DNA of 64,000 nt from Trichoplax adhaerens (taxonomy: Eukaryota > Placozoa > Uniplacotomia > Trichoplacea > Trichoplacidae). This document shows, one piece after another, positions 48,701 through 61,620 of this stretch (position 1 is the stretch's first letter; every line of letters begins with the position of its first letter). The notes below the pieces were generated by a model. That model was not told the DNA's origin. It was given only the letters and a program-made list of their open reading frames with translations, and ran no database searches. Made by a program: the position numbers and the translations under genes. The DNA is taken from positions 966,510 to 1,030,509 of the forward strand of contig NW_002060953.1 in assembly GCF_000150275.1 (NCBI RefSeq). The letters are read 5' to 3'.

Positions 48701-50581
48701 TACAATTCCATCTATCGTTCCATTATTAGGGCATGGCTTGCCACCATGGAGTGGATACTGCATAATAAATTTGGAACGTGTTGAATAACCTTCACCACAA
48801 GATTGAGAACAGATCGACCATGTTGTCCATTGACTTGATAATTTGCAATCAATAGGACAAGGAATATCGCAATCGCGATTATTTGCTGGGATAGAATGAT
48901 TACCTAACAGTGATGAACAATTGACCAAGCGCATCTGTTGACCTGTACCAATTCCACAAGTACTATTTGGTTTTGGTATACATGCATTCCATTGGCTAAC
49001 AGTACAAATATCTTTTAAGCAATCAGTACAAGAACGTGTTTCTTCTAAATGATTGACAGATTCGCAATTCCTTCCAGTGCCTAATAAGTAACGCTGACGT
49101 TTACTCACCTTAGAGCAATTACCATGACAATCTGACCAACTTGTCCACTCAGAAAGTATGCAATCATCAAGGCAAGGTATTAAACAAGATCTATCTCGTG
49201 ATGGTCGAGGCAAATGACTACAATTTTGATCGCTTAAAGTGCTACCATCATGCGATACGCAATAAACACTCCTTAAGGAAGTGCCTCGACCACATTGTGA
49301 ATTCAATTGATCAGGTAAGCATCTACTCCATGCATCTGTGCGCCAATGAGAACAATTATTTTGACTACATCGTTGAGATTGGTTGAGAATGCCACAATCT
49401 TTGCCTGCATTCATAGGTGGGATAATAATTTTACGATGGCGTGAAGTAATACCAATACCACAGCTATTGGAACATTTTGACCAATCTGACCATTGGCCTG
49501 TTAAACAATCTTGGCTACAATGAATAGAACAGCCACGAGCAAGGCTAACACGATCAATCTCTGTCTTATTCTTTTGGCAAAATTGATTTTCGACAATGGT
49601 GTTGCTATCACTATTGACGCAAATTATAGATCTTCGTTGTATGCCATTTTGGCAAGTAGAATTTTTATTCTGTACCGATGGATCGATGCTACATGCTCCC
49701 CAATCGGTGATAATCTGACGATAGTTGTTGGTACTCTTACTACTACAAATGGGTAATATGCAAAGTTGCTCTTGAGATAAAAGGGGGCAAGCTTGACCAC
49801 CATTGATAGGATAGCGTAAAATTCGACGATATCTTTTTTGTATAAAGCTTGAAGGTGATGAAGTATTAGCACACCCTTGACATGCTGGACTCCAATTCTT
49901 CCAATCCGATACTAAACAATCGACTTTTGGATAGCATAGTTCATCAAAAGTGGTACGAATATTGAGGTTCCTTGGACAGTAATGGTCGGCAATATAATTG
50001 CCATTGCGATCGATACAAACTAAGTTGCCTTTTCGTACTTGAATGTCGGCGTCATCTACTATGTAATCTTCACATTGACCAAGATGCGATTTCCACACAG
50101 TGGATGATACAAGTTGGATGGATTGATTGCACGGCATTGAGTTATAACATGCTTGTTGTTGATACGTCGTTGGGCAATGGTAGATTTGTTGCTGATTGGG
50201 AACAGCTAAAACTTGACGATGACGAGATTGTATCCCTTGACCACAAGTTGTTGAGCAAGGACTCCAACTGGACCATAGACTGAGTATGCAAGCATTGGAT
50301 TGAGAACATGATGAACACGGTTGAAGATTGGGTGGTCTTGATAAATGACGACAATAATAATTGGGTACAAGCTGTTGATCTCGTTGACGTCGACATGTTA
50401 CCTGGCGTGGTTGACCACAATTTAAGCGGCAACAAGGTGAAATCGGATGACGACTATATTGCCAAGTATCAATGAATTGGCAGTCTTGCCAAGGGGTCGT
50501 CTTCCATACAAATTGACCACTGGTACATGCTACCAATAGAGTCATGACGATCACTAAAAGTAAATTGATTAATTTGACCAT
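45775..50581 (-). CDS. THSD7-like transmembrane thrombospondin-repeat protein
   Basis: Exons 50581-46604, 46444-46171, 46131-46053 and 45898-45775 join in phase to 1484 aa. I chose the ATG at 50581 because it starts a good signal peptide (MVKLINLLLVIVMTLLVACT); the frame is open 37 codons further upstream. The ectodomain has about ten pairs of TSP1 modules, alternating a canonical type (WSxWSxCSxxCGxG, for example in DCILSEWSSWSSCSASCG) with a second type (WxxxxWSxC...CGxGxQxR). This pairing and count are those of THSD7A/B. A Cys-rich EGF-like segment follows, then one membrane helix (IIGGALAVCLLGGYLFFI, ~1423-1440) and a ~41-residue tail ending in acidic EEDDDVFFED. The WxxW motifs are typical C-mannosylation sites. 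THSD7A acts in cell adhesion and migration in vertebrates. It is divergent from its paralogue at 56414. Confidence 0.92.
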
Positions 50582-51120
50582 CGTTATTGAAGTGATTTTT
50601 GCAATGTTGGAAAATATCCTTTCGAAACTGTTTCTGTCTTGAAGAGAAGCAGACGATGAATTGCAATGCCTAAAAATGAAGAAGAGAGTCAAAATGTCAC
50701 GGTGCTAATTTATTGGTCCTTTTAACACTGAATGACGTCAATGGAGTATTTTACCTCCATGGGTACCGACAGTACTGTACGATAACTACATTGAAATGGG
50801 CAATGGATAAAAGCGATGACTAGTGTATGATAATTAATGAAGCAGCGTTATTATAATGATAAAATTGTTTTGAATAAGATTGGATTTGCAGTTCAATCGT
50901 TTGAAAAGAGAGAAAGAAACCAAAATTGATTTCTTAAAAAGGCAAAAGAAAAAATAACAAGGAAAAAGAATGCCGGTACACATAGGGGAAAAAAATGGAT
51001 TGAAAATGATGCAAGAACCATGATCATTCCATTCAGTCATTTTTTTCCTTTCTTTTACCTCTCTTTCAAAACGACATCCAGACGATAGAGAATACTCAGT
51101 CTATGCTACCGGCTATAAAC

Positions 51121-51277
51121 NNNNNNNNNNNNNNNNNNNNNNNNNNNNNNNNNNNNNNNNNNNNNNNNNNNNNNNNNNNNNNNNNNNNNNNNNNNNNNNN
51201 NNNNNNNNNNNNNNNNNNNNNNNNNNNNNNNNNNNNNNNNNNNNNNNNNNNNNNNNNNNNNNNNNNNNNNNNNNNNN
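51121..51277. other. Assembly gap (157 N)
   Basis: A run of N, followed at once by TTGCCC and about 18 C with one T near the start. Sequencing probably failed at the homopolymer. The frames that cross it carry no information. Confidence 0.99.
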
Positions 51278-51283
51278 TTGCCC

Positions 51284-51301
51284 TCCCCCCCCCCCCCCCC
51301 C
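51284..51301 (+). repeat. Poly-C homopolymer tract at gap edge
   Basis: About 17 consecutive C after TTGCCCT, in an otherwise AT-rich region. It borders the gap and could be longer than shown. Confidence 0.8.
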
Positions 51302-52324
51302 TCAAATCAGCAAGGAATGATGCGACCGAAGCGTCCATGATTGAAGTGAAAGACACAACGATACCAGAAATGGAGCGTAAGACAAAAGACTGAAGCGTTA
51401 AGTCGACGTCGAGTGAATGACGCCGTTGGATTCAATCAATCTTGACTTACCTAGATTAAGAGTTTAGCGTTATGGCTTGTTAATCGTTGGCACGATTAAG
51501 CAAGGAATAAGTCAATGGGAGACGATCGTATCCTATCCAATGGAGGAGAAAAGCAACTCTTTTACATAGGATTGGATAGATAGTTATAGAAAAAGAGAAA
51601 AACTTGTACAGACATGATTGGACTTACGTTGGTGTCGTCAATGGAGATAAGAAAGCTGAAAGCGTTCGACTTATCAGCGATCAACGTTGCACTGGACAGC
51701 CACAGCGTCAACAGGCATCCAATTCTGAAAATGGTTCAACAGCAACAAAAGTATACTGTGACGAACGGATTTCAAGCTGAGAATTGACAGAGCATCATTA
51801 AAATAATAATCATACCTTACAGCAAGAAGAATCGATGTCTATCGCAAGTTCACCGGGAAAATATTTTCTGAACTGAGCCCAAAAATAGGTCCAAAATAAA
51901 ATCAATTTGTACAATGACCAATTAGAATAATAATAATACAGTACAGTAATGCACGATGAAAGCACAATCAATTGGACTGTAGCACTACAGTGTAAAGTAT
52001 GGTGGATGATAAAACCGGTTTTCAGTTACGGACTTACGGCACGCAAGACGGTCGGCATGGCTGATTCGACCTGAGATCGGTTCAATACCTTTATGGTCTA
52101 TATCAGGCTGATTACTATTTCATGTTAAGGGTACAATGTATAATTTGCACTCTAGTCAGGTGCTTTAGGACAGTATTGTAGTGGATTTATCGTTGGATGC
52201 AATAGAAATCATGGGATAATAAGTGAACTGCTTGTTCTTTGACTTTGGAGGCACGGCAACTGCAATGGTTGGGTAGTTTGCCAATCGATTTCATCTCTGG
52301 AGCCCAAAAGTGGGACAAATTAGG

Positions 52325-52475
52325 CCATGATGGATTATGGGATTTCTATCCAGGTCATCATGTTACCAACCCAGTAGTCCTCTACAGTCTACGCTCATAC
52401 TCGTATACTGTACCTGTATTGTAAGTAGAATCATGCAATGATGGATTATGGGATTTCCGTACTGGTCATTGCTGA
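52325..52475 (+). repeat. Short direct repeat pair
   Basis: The sequence ATGATGGATTATGGGATTTC occurs near 52327 and again near 52438, each followed by a similar GGTCAT about 9 bases later. The two copies are about 111 bp apart. They may be remains of a local duplication. Confidence 0.65.
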
Positions 52476-53429
52476 CGGCTAGTCAAGAAATCATTTTTCT
52501 TCCACTAGGGTGGTTGAAGAAAAAGAAAGAAAATAGAATCAAGTGATCATTGGGACTGGACAGTCGTTGATGAAGAAAGTAGTCGCTACTTTCTTCCTCA
52601 AGTCATCATGCTTGCTCATTTTCATGCCCGTGATAGAAAACTAGATAAAGTACAGTACTGTAGAACGTAGAGTGCAACTCTATCCATACGAGACTTGCAA
52701 ACTCATGAGGACTAGCAATTAAAAACAAGAATATATCCAAGTTATACCATAGGCAAAAAGACAACAGCCCAAGGACATTTTGCCTTTCAGCTAGCTGAGA
52801 CCTTTCTTTCTTTCCCTTACAGTGTATTTGCGGACTGTAGTCTTGTACTGTACACTGGAGGATACAAAGCCAATTGTATCACTTTTAGCAATTCTTCTTG
52901 TCGTACTGCACTGTAGAAGCAATCGTGGATAGCCATGGCCGTTGTTTACTCTATTAGACTAATAGCTTGCAATTCAATGTTATTTATTTACCTTCTTTAT
53001 TTTGCAACAATTTGTAGAACAAGTTGTAATCAGATTCACTGATTACAGCACAATCATGATCATAATCCATGAGGATGACTACAACAGGCACCTTGTCAAT
53101 AGACGTTTTTTTTCCTCTGCAAACCCACTACTCACGATTGAAAGGAAGTCCGAGACAAATCCCCTTAATGGAATCCAACTGCAATAAGTATTGCAAAGGG
53201 TTGAATGCAATCTCTACAAACTCATCGACATACAAATATAATGTCAATCAAAGTGTCTAATTACCCAATCAATCCGTACAATACTCTACTCTGATCAATA
53301 TTTTACACCCTCACTTAAAGGCTACATCTAGCAAGTAGCTTTAAACACTGTAGTCTCTCGTCACAAAGCGGTCAAACATTCTAACATCATCATCAGTAAA
53401 GGCTATTTGACCTTCAATGACGGTGATTG

Positions 53430-54545
53430 CTGTCAGCTAGTGCCAGAAAAAATAAACTTGATACAATCATGACGATGTAAAACATGATTGACTGTGCTCG
53501 TAAGACGTAGTTACGGGGTACTACTGCATTGGCACAGTCATTAATAGTCAATAGCTTCCATGGCCCGATCTTTGGCCAAGCATAAATGTCCTACAGGTCA
53601 GCTGTAGGCTACATCTAATCATTGGTAGTCCAGCGAAACGCAAGCTTGTTTTACGGTAGTTGCCGAAAATGGCTCAACCGTGTCAGGGACAACTCTACCA
53701 TTTTAACCTCTAAAAAAGAAGAGTCTCTTCTTACAGGGGAAAATCGTGGAGTAGTCCCTGATCGTGTGAACAAGTCCAAATTTCTTGGCGATACCAGTAA
53801 TCAAGTCATGATTAGCACAACAAGGAAGCTGACGGAAGCTTATTGAATCAGGGTAGCAATCAGTCAGTTATTGGAATAAGCGAGCTTGATACAGCCATGA
53901 AGAAGCAACATTTCCTGACTATATCAGGAAGGAAGTCACTATATTATGAACACAATAAGAAAGCTTATAGAACCAGGATAGCAATCAGCTAGTTGCCGGA
54001 AAGAAGCGAACTTGATGCAATCATGAACAGCTCAAAATTGTTTTGCTGTATTCGTAATTGTTTGCACACTGTAATAAAACAAACTATCCCACCAAATAAT
54101 TGTCTTACACAATATAAAATTTACAAAGAGGCTTTTATTACGGACTTTCAGAATAATTAATCATAGAGCAATAATCAATTGGAAAATTTTTTCACTCTAT
54201 TACAAATAAATGATCAACACAGTTAAAGAAGCTGCTGAAATACGATAGCGTATGTAACTTGTTAAGGAATTAACTTCTTCCTTGTACTAGTAATGAATTA
54301 TTATCACAATCATGGCTCTTTAGGTAAGCCTACTTGCGATAATGGCAACTGCTATTACCGAAAATAAACTCTATTGGATTGAGATGCCAAGAAGGAAACT
54401 TTTTCACAGTATTTGTAAAAAATGATCATAATCAAGAGGCATTAGGAAAGCCTATTTACAATGATAGCAATCTCCTACAGTCCGATCTAAAATCGATTGG
54501 ATTGAAATACCAAGAAGTAAACTTCTTCACGATACTGCCAAATCA
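53430..54545 (+). repeat. Decayed tandem repeat family, period ~124-125 bp
   Basis: Similar blocks recur. GCAATCAG at 53856 and 53981 (125 bp apart) are each followed by AGTT.(T/C)(G)G and GCGA(G/A)CTTGAT(A/G)CA.(C/T)CATGAA. GGATTGA(G/A)AT(G/A)CCAAGAAG occurs at 54375 and 54499 (124 bp apart), with TTAGG(T/A)AAGCCTA upstream in both. An older copy at about 53437-53472 shares AGTGCC.GAAAA...AACTTGATACAATCATGA. Identity is patchy, so unit borders are approximate. No coding function is seen. Confidence 0.55.
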
Positions 54546-56413
54546 TTGATTTAAGGAATCAATTTAGAAATTAAGCTACACATTGCCACCAATAAATTTA
54601 CAAAATAGCGGAGTAATTTCTCATTATTCCTCTTTGAAGGATTCCTAGCGCATCGCTCGGAGCTTTCATTAATACTAATAATTGGTAGAATTGGTAAAAT
54701 TTAAAAATGTCAATTCATCTTATTTGACTGGGAAAATTAACGGTACTTTCTAATCGTCTAATCGATCCGTTTACCTCCTCAAGGTTTATTTCTAGTATTA
54801 GTTGCACTCGAATATTTTATGAAAATCGGCGTAATAAAAATTGATACAGACTATTACTAAACGAAATACAATTACCCATTAAGCTTGATACTCAACTCAT
54901 CGGTAAATAGTATTTATTTACTCCATATGAGGGTTTAACTATTACCGTTCAATCTATCATAAGTAAGCTATTGCCGGAATACTACTGATAAGTCTTCTGA
55001 TCATCTAATTTTATACCTTTCGTGTACCACGTTAAGAACTAGTGCCGGGATTGCAGCCAAAGGCACCTATTGACCAGTAGTTTCGACAATAACAACGACA
55101 GACTGAATTTCGATCAGTATCCATCGCATATTAGCTTTTTGCCATTTTATATTTCATATTTAAGCTCTGATCCATGTTTTCTGTCAGCCTTTGCATTCTT
55201 TAATACCTATTTAAGTAAACATCCATACATCCACATAATGTAAATATTCAATGTTAACGTATAATTTACCGCGGAAACTTTCTGAACTTAATTGAACTGA
55301 ATTTCATTTAGACCGATAGGATTATTATCATATCCTTACGTGGTAAAATTGATATTATTTTTAAATAGCGATATATCACTATTCATAGCCATTTTCTGAA
55401 TGTCGATATATTAACGAGAAAAGTTAATTTATAATGATGCAAAATGGAGATTTTTCATCTTCAAGTATTAGTATGCAATACAATCTTTCTGAACTCGATT
55501 CAATTGAGATGGATTTATAACGATAGATAGATTCTCATATCCCTATACATTATAGAGTAAAGTAAATGATCAAGTTTAATATTATATTCGTTTACAACAG
55601 CAAATTTTTGAAGCTCTTCTTTTTATACGTCGTATCTTGTATGAGTAATTTAGTGAACTATTATTGCCATTTAATCTTGTTCATGATACCAAATAACTAC
55701 CGTTAAGGTTATTGAAACCGATAGTTATAACTTACTACTTAAACAAAGCTATCGTCCGTGCTAAACCTTCATTTTATCCTTCTACCACCCTGTGAGGCTC
55801 GAAAGCTTGAACTAATTATCGTCCGTATACGAAAACTTAGCTGGGGAGGAGAAAGAAAATCAACCGTTCATTTATCATTCCGATGTAATATAAACTCAAT
55901 CTGTAAGACTCTTATTGCTAATAACAAATGTGAACTGATTTCTTCCTTATTACTACATTCATTTCTTCCGTACCCTTATTGACTAGCGAATCACTTAATC
56001 AATGCATACTTGTTAATCACCTGTAACAAATCATCAAATCGAATTTCATTGCCAAGTGTCGTCGTCGCATACTATTTTTAACACGATGTTTATTTATCTA
56101 CCTAATCCATCCTTTCTACCGACCCATTTATTTTTATTTTTTAACTTGATTTTATTATTTTCCACCAATAAACGCCTGTAAATCCTTCGGTTAGTAGCTA
56201 TAATGCCTACAAGTTCAAACCTGACTACCCTAGCAGGTGGTCAGACATCAATTATTCCTTAAATTGTCGTCATCACTGGCTAATTTTATCCCAAAATTGA
56301 TCTCTATATCAGTTAGAACGTACGACCAAGTTATAAAAAAAATACTACCGTCATTTGCAAGCCATACAGCTAAATTGACGTGAAGAAGAAGAAGAAGAAA
56401 AAAATAATAACAC

Positions 56414-59400
56414 ATGTCTAAGTGCAATTCATATTGGATATGTTTTGCAATTTTATTGCATTTAGTCATCATTAGCAATGCTAACAATCAATCCAGTGTT
56501 TTTAGATGGGATTGTTTAGTCTCCTTCACATCTGTAGACAGTCAGCCATGGAAAAGCTATGGAAGATTTTATTGCATTTATAAGCCGACGCATAAAATCT
56601 CACCTTATTACTACTGTCGTGATATACCTAAACCGAAGGATATCAATAGTCCTTGCTCCAATTCAACTTTATCTCATATTTTAACATCTTGGAATTCATG
56701 GCAATCTAATTCATCGCTAAATTTGCGCTATCGAACACGAACTATTCTTTATAGTAAAGTTAGTAACTTCAAGTCAAAGCCTAAATTGATGGAAATGAGC
56801 ATTCTTGATCAACAGCATGAAGAAAATGCCAAGTTTACAAGATGGATAGTAGGACCGTGGTCTTCTTGTAAGCAACAATCTATTTTAAATAGTAACACGG
56901 CTACGAGTATGGCAAGATCAAGCCAGCATATGCTACCTACAACAATATCTAAAAGGTATAGAACAGTTCAATGTGTAAGCTATGATGGCCACTTTAGCCA
57001 TGGTTGCTCAATTCAAGCCAGACCCCATGCAGAAGAAATTTGTGCCATTGGTAGTCAATGCCAAGTCTCTTCTTGGTCATCGTGGTCAGATTGTCAATTT
57101 AGCCATAATCCATCCAAATCGCCTCAAATAGGAATTCAATCCAGAAAACGCCATATTAATTATCTCAATCCTGATAATGGAATTTATTCGTGTCCTCCGT
57201 TGCTAGATCAACGAACTTGCAAGCTCATTCATAAGCCAAAACCGCAATGGAAAACAGGCGAATGGAGTTTATGCCAGATTCGTTGGCCTTCCTTATTAGC
57301 TGGGCAACAGCAATGTGGCAATGTCGGATGGCAATCGCGAGCAGTATGGTGCGTCAATGATCGAGGTAATATGGTTAATGAAAAATATTGCCAACATGAT
57401 GGAGGACAAGAAAATAAACCAGTTTTCAATCGCTTATGTATAATCGATTGCAAGAGAGATTGCTTAGTTGGGCCTTGGTCAGAATGGTCATCATGTTGTT
57501 CACCTTATCGTTCATTTTCAAGACGCCATCGGCAAGTATTAATACCACCAAAACAAAATGGACAAGCCTGTCCACCCCTGACAGAAAGTAGAAATTGCTC
57601 AATGCGATCTTGCTATCAATGGTTTGCCGATAAATGGTCAACCTGTTTACTATCCAATGCTAATAGTCGTCCATATTGTCAAACTGGTCGTAAATTTCGT
57701 AGTGTTTATTGTATCGATCAAAATCATCGTATGGTCATGGATAGATATTGTAAATTATGGAAGCGGCCAGCTTTCAGTAAATCATGTACACTGCCATGCT
57801 TAAATGATTGCATCCTTAGTCGTTGGAGCGATTGGCAAACTGAAACATTACAACTAATACCGATAAGATTGAATTCAACCATGATGATGCTACAAGAAAA
57901 TCGCCAAGTTCGTATACGTTATATCTTAGCAGATCCAGGTGTTGGTGGCAAACCATGTCCATATTCATCCCAGCTTATCGAAAGTATGACTGTTAGGCAT
58001 TATTTGCCTATATGGATCACTCAGTCTTGGTCAAATTGTACTTGTTTTGCCGATGGATGTTACCAATATCGGACCGTAAATTGCTTTGATGTCTTCGAGA
58101 AGAGAATTTTACCCATGTCATTATGCCAATATCGAATGCAACCTCCATTAGAGCGAAAATGTCATGATCAACAACAAGAGCGCCCATTGCATTGCCAATT
58201 ATCACCATGGAGCGATTGGTCTTCACCCCCTCCATCCTCATCAATGATCTTTTGCAAACCAAAAGCGCAAAATAAACGATTACGGGTTGTCCTACAATAT
58301 CATTCTGTTGGTGGCCATCCTTGTCCAAGTAATATGACTCGTAATGGTCTTATCGTGGAATATACAAAATTGACCAATCTATCTTGTATTTCGTCTGCTT
58401 CTTCATCATCATCCATGCCGTACTCATCTTCATCCAAGCTATCATCTACAAATTTTTATACTTGGCGTACAGGATCTTGGCAAGCATGCCTATTATTAAA
58501 TTTTGACCGAAGAAACCCGTTGTGTGGTGTTGGCATGCAATCTAGAATGGCCCAATGTATTCACCTAGAGAATAACAATATTGTTGCGCTTAACTATTGC
58601 TTAAAGAATCGATCATTAAAAATGCCAGAAATATTTCGAAAATGTTTCGTTCCATGCCAAGGTGATTGTAGTTTAACTCCATGGTCCGCTTGGTCGAATT
58701 GTTCACAATCTTGTTCTAATCACTGGATCAATCCAAATCGAAAGCGATATCGCACTTTTACAAATTATAATCGAGAAGAAGGTTTAAGAGTTTGCCGATA
58801 TATCGATCCAAGCCACCTCGAACAGCAATCTAAATGCACCAATCGACATTGCTTTGAATACGCATGGTTACCCAGTCCCTGGTCCAGTTGTTTGCTCAAA
58901 GCTTCCAATTGCGGCCAAGGTTTACAACATCGCCATTTAACATGCCAAAGAAACGATTCAATCATTGTCGATCATCGTTGGTGCCAGCAATATGCTAAGA
59001 ATAAACTCGCTATTAATCGTCGATGCTTCAAAAATTGCTCGATCGACTGCATTGTTAGTACATGGTCAGTTTGGAATCCTTGCCAACATGATTGCGGTGA
59101 CAGCTTAAGAAATCGTACAAGAACTGTATTACGAGCTCCGCAATATGGTGGTCGTCCATGCCCAAGTTTATTCCAGTTAGAAATATGCCAAGAGAGACTA
59201 TGCCATGATATTCGTTGGCATTATACAACTTGGAGCCAATGTCTATTTCGTAATCTATCGAAACGTTGTGGTCAAGGCTTTCAAAGCCGTAAAGTTTACT
59301 GTAGTGATCGACATGGCCATGTCTTAGATGATCAACGATGCTTATTAATAGCTGATAAACCAAATTCAGTAGAATCATGCCATATTGCATGTCCTGGTAA

Positions 59401-61620
59401 ATGCGTTTATAGTTTATGGACTCCTTGGCAGCCTGGAAATTGCATCTTGAACTTACGACCCATTAATAATCGTACCAGTGGTAAACCACAATGTCGTACT
59501 CGAAGAATCTTAAGGCAAACCAGGAAACGCTACGAATGTTTACAACCTAATTTATTATTTCAACAGCGCTATATCGATGAAGATCAATTCTCATGGGATG
59601 CTGGCTCATGGGCTACTTGTCGAACTTATCCACGATCTCGTTGCGGTGATGGCTTACAATATCGTCCTATTTATTGCAAGAATCAAAATCAACAAATTGT
59701 TGCAACATCGTTATGCAAAACTAGACCACCTGAAGGAGTACGCGGTTGTCGAGAAGATTGCGATGTTGATTGTGCACTCTCACCATGGTCAGATTGGTCT
59801 TCTTGTTCAAAATCATGCGGATTAAAAGGCATTTCAACACGCCATCGTAGCATTCTTTTCAATGCTACAGGTATTGGAAAAGCATGCCCATCCAGTCAGC
59901 AATTACAACAACAGAAGTCTTGCAACATTCGCCCATGTGTAAATTATATCATAACTCGAAGTTCTTGGTCTGCATGTAAAACATCGCAACGTCAATGTGG
60001 TTATGGAAGAAAATCTAGGAGTATTACTTGCACACGTTATGACGGGAAGTATTTTGATCTCACCTATTGCCTTAATCAAAAGCTAACGCAATCTATGCAG
60101 GAGGTAAAGAATTTTACCAAATTAAATGAACTCATTCAGTTTATGGACATTGACGTTGAAAGAAATTGCTATATTCCATGTAAGGATGATTGTGTTATGA
60201 CCAGTTGGAGCTCATTTAGTCCTTGCTATCGTAATTGTAATAGAAATGATAGTCAACCACATCGTATAAGGGTTCGCCATGTCTTAAGGCCTAGCAGATA
60301 TAATGGTCAGAAATGTCCTACAAACAATATCCAGATCATAAATTGCACTCAATCACAAGCACAATGTGCACAAGTTGAGTGGCAAACTAGTCCTTGGCAG
60401 AATGGAACAAGACAAGTTTGGTGCCTAGATGTAAATACTGGATATAATGTCACAGGTTGTGATGAATTAACTAAACCTTCCACCAAAAAATCCTGTGACA
60501 GTAAATGTAATGAACCTTATAAGGAATGTCAAGAAGGTCAATGTATATGTAAGGTAAGAAAGAATAATCATCTACTTGAGTTTTTTTTTCTACATTCTCA
60601 CATTGAAGAGTTTAACCTTCATTAGTCATTTCACTTGCAAAGTTTAGCTGGCGATGCTCAATAGATCTGTAGAAGTGATTAATCTAGCATAAAGGAGTTA
60701 CTTCCAATGCTCTATCTACAACAAGTAAAACTTTAGAGATCGTAGAATAATCAATCCAAAATTAACAATTTAAATTTCAAAATTCCATCTTATTCAATCT
60801 AGAATGGAACTGAAGGTGATGGTCAAATCTGTTTGCCAAAATCAGGATGTTTCAATAATCATCATTGTCCAGTAGCAAATATGAAATGTGGTCCAAATCA
60901 ACAATGCCAGTGTATTAACGGATACCACATGAATTGTACTTCTTCAAATCATTGCCAGTGCTTTATTGATGAAGAAGGTAAGATAAAAAGATTCTGAAGT
61001 TAAACCTAGTATCATCATGATCTTAAATCATCGAATTAAATCACGGTTAAAATTTTAATAATTCTTCTAACGTTAATATTCATAAATTTATAATCGCCAT
61101 CTGATAAATCTATCTAATTATTATTCTCTGTGAGCAATAACATTTTGCCTTCTACTCTGGATAAATCGACGTTATTATCATTTATAAAGTATAATTTGTA
61201 TTACTTCTTTCAAATCTATTTCGTTCTTATTTTTAAAGCAAACTTTATAATCTACTACTAGATTCTCAGGCAATCAATTGCCCTGTTGAGGAAAAAACGT
61301 CAACATCTGGAACTATCCATATATCAAAGGAACCAGCATTAGCTATTGGCTGTAAGCGGAAATTACATCTTCCAAAAGCTCATAATATTACTGTTCAAGT
61401 AGAATTTTTCAATCATCATAGTGTAATAAGTTGTGCCCAAAATTATTTAAAGTTAGTGCCTTCACGTGGTAAAGCGACCGTCTTATGTGCAAATTTAGTT
61501 GGCAGACATCAATTAGCATTTCCAGTTGACTCATTACTGGTTGATTATCATAATCGTATGAGAGCTATTCTTCCTGAGTTACCAACATTTGTCATGGAAT
61601 ATGCTTGGGATAAAAAATAA
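56414..61620 (+). CDS. THSD7-like secreted thrombospondin-repeat protein with CUB-like C-terminus
   Basis: Exons 56414-60553, 60803-60977 and 61262-61620 join in phase to 1557 aa. A signal peptide (YWICFAILLHLVIISNA, ~7-23) opens the protein. The ectodomain aligns module by module with the paralogue at 45775-50581: about ten TSP1 pairs, a matching CNRND/HRIRVRH module and WCLDVNTGYNVTGCDEL near the end of exon 1. Several modules have lost cysteines or gained inserts, including a Ser-rich segment (SSASSSSS) around residue 660. Instead of a membrane helix, exons 2-3 give a Cys-rich EGF-like piece (CLPKSGC...CQCINGY) and a ~105-residue domain with four cysteines, SGTIHI, a VQVEFF strand and a final FVMEY. 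This fits a CUB-like fold. No other hydrophobic segment is seen, so secretion is inferred. A clear paralogue, faster evolving. Confidence 0.9.

Larger units (their letters stand above)
50582..56413. other. Spacer between the two divergent THSD7-like genes
   Basis: About 5.8 kb that must hold both promoters. It contains an assembly gap (51121-51277), a long C tract next to it, a direct repeat pair (about 52325 and 52440), a decayed ~124-bp repeat family (about 53430-54545), and ACAGTACTGT palindromes at 50769 and 52652. Open frames are short and unconvincing. Confidence 0.5.

Noticed and set aside
50582-50692. 37 extra in-frame N-terminal codons of the membrane THSD7-like gene
   Set aside because: The downstream ATG at 50581 starts a typical signal peptide; the upstream extension would bury it.
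51096-51393. Open frames crossing the N run
   Set aside because: They are open only because N codons cannot be stops.
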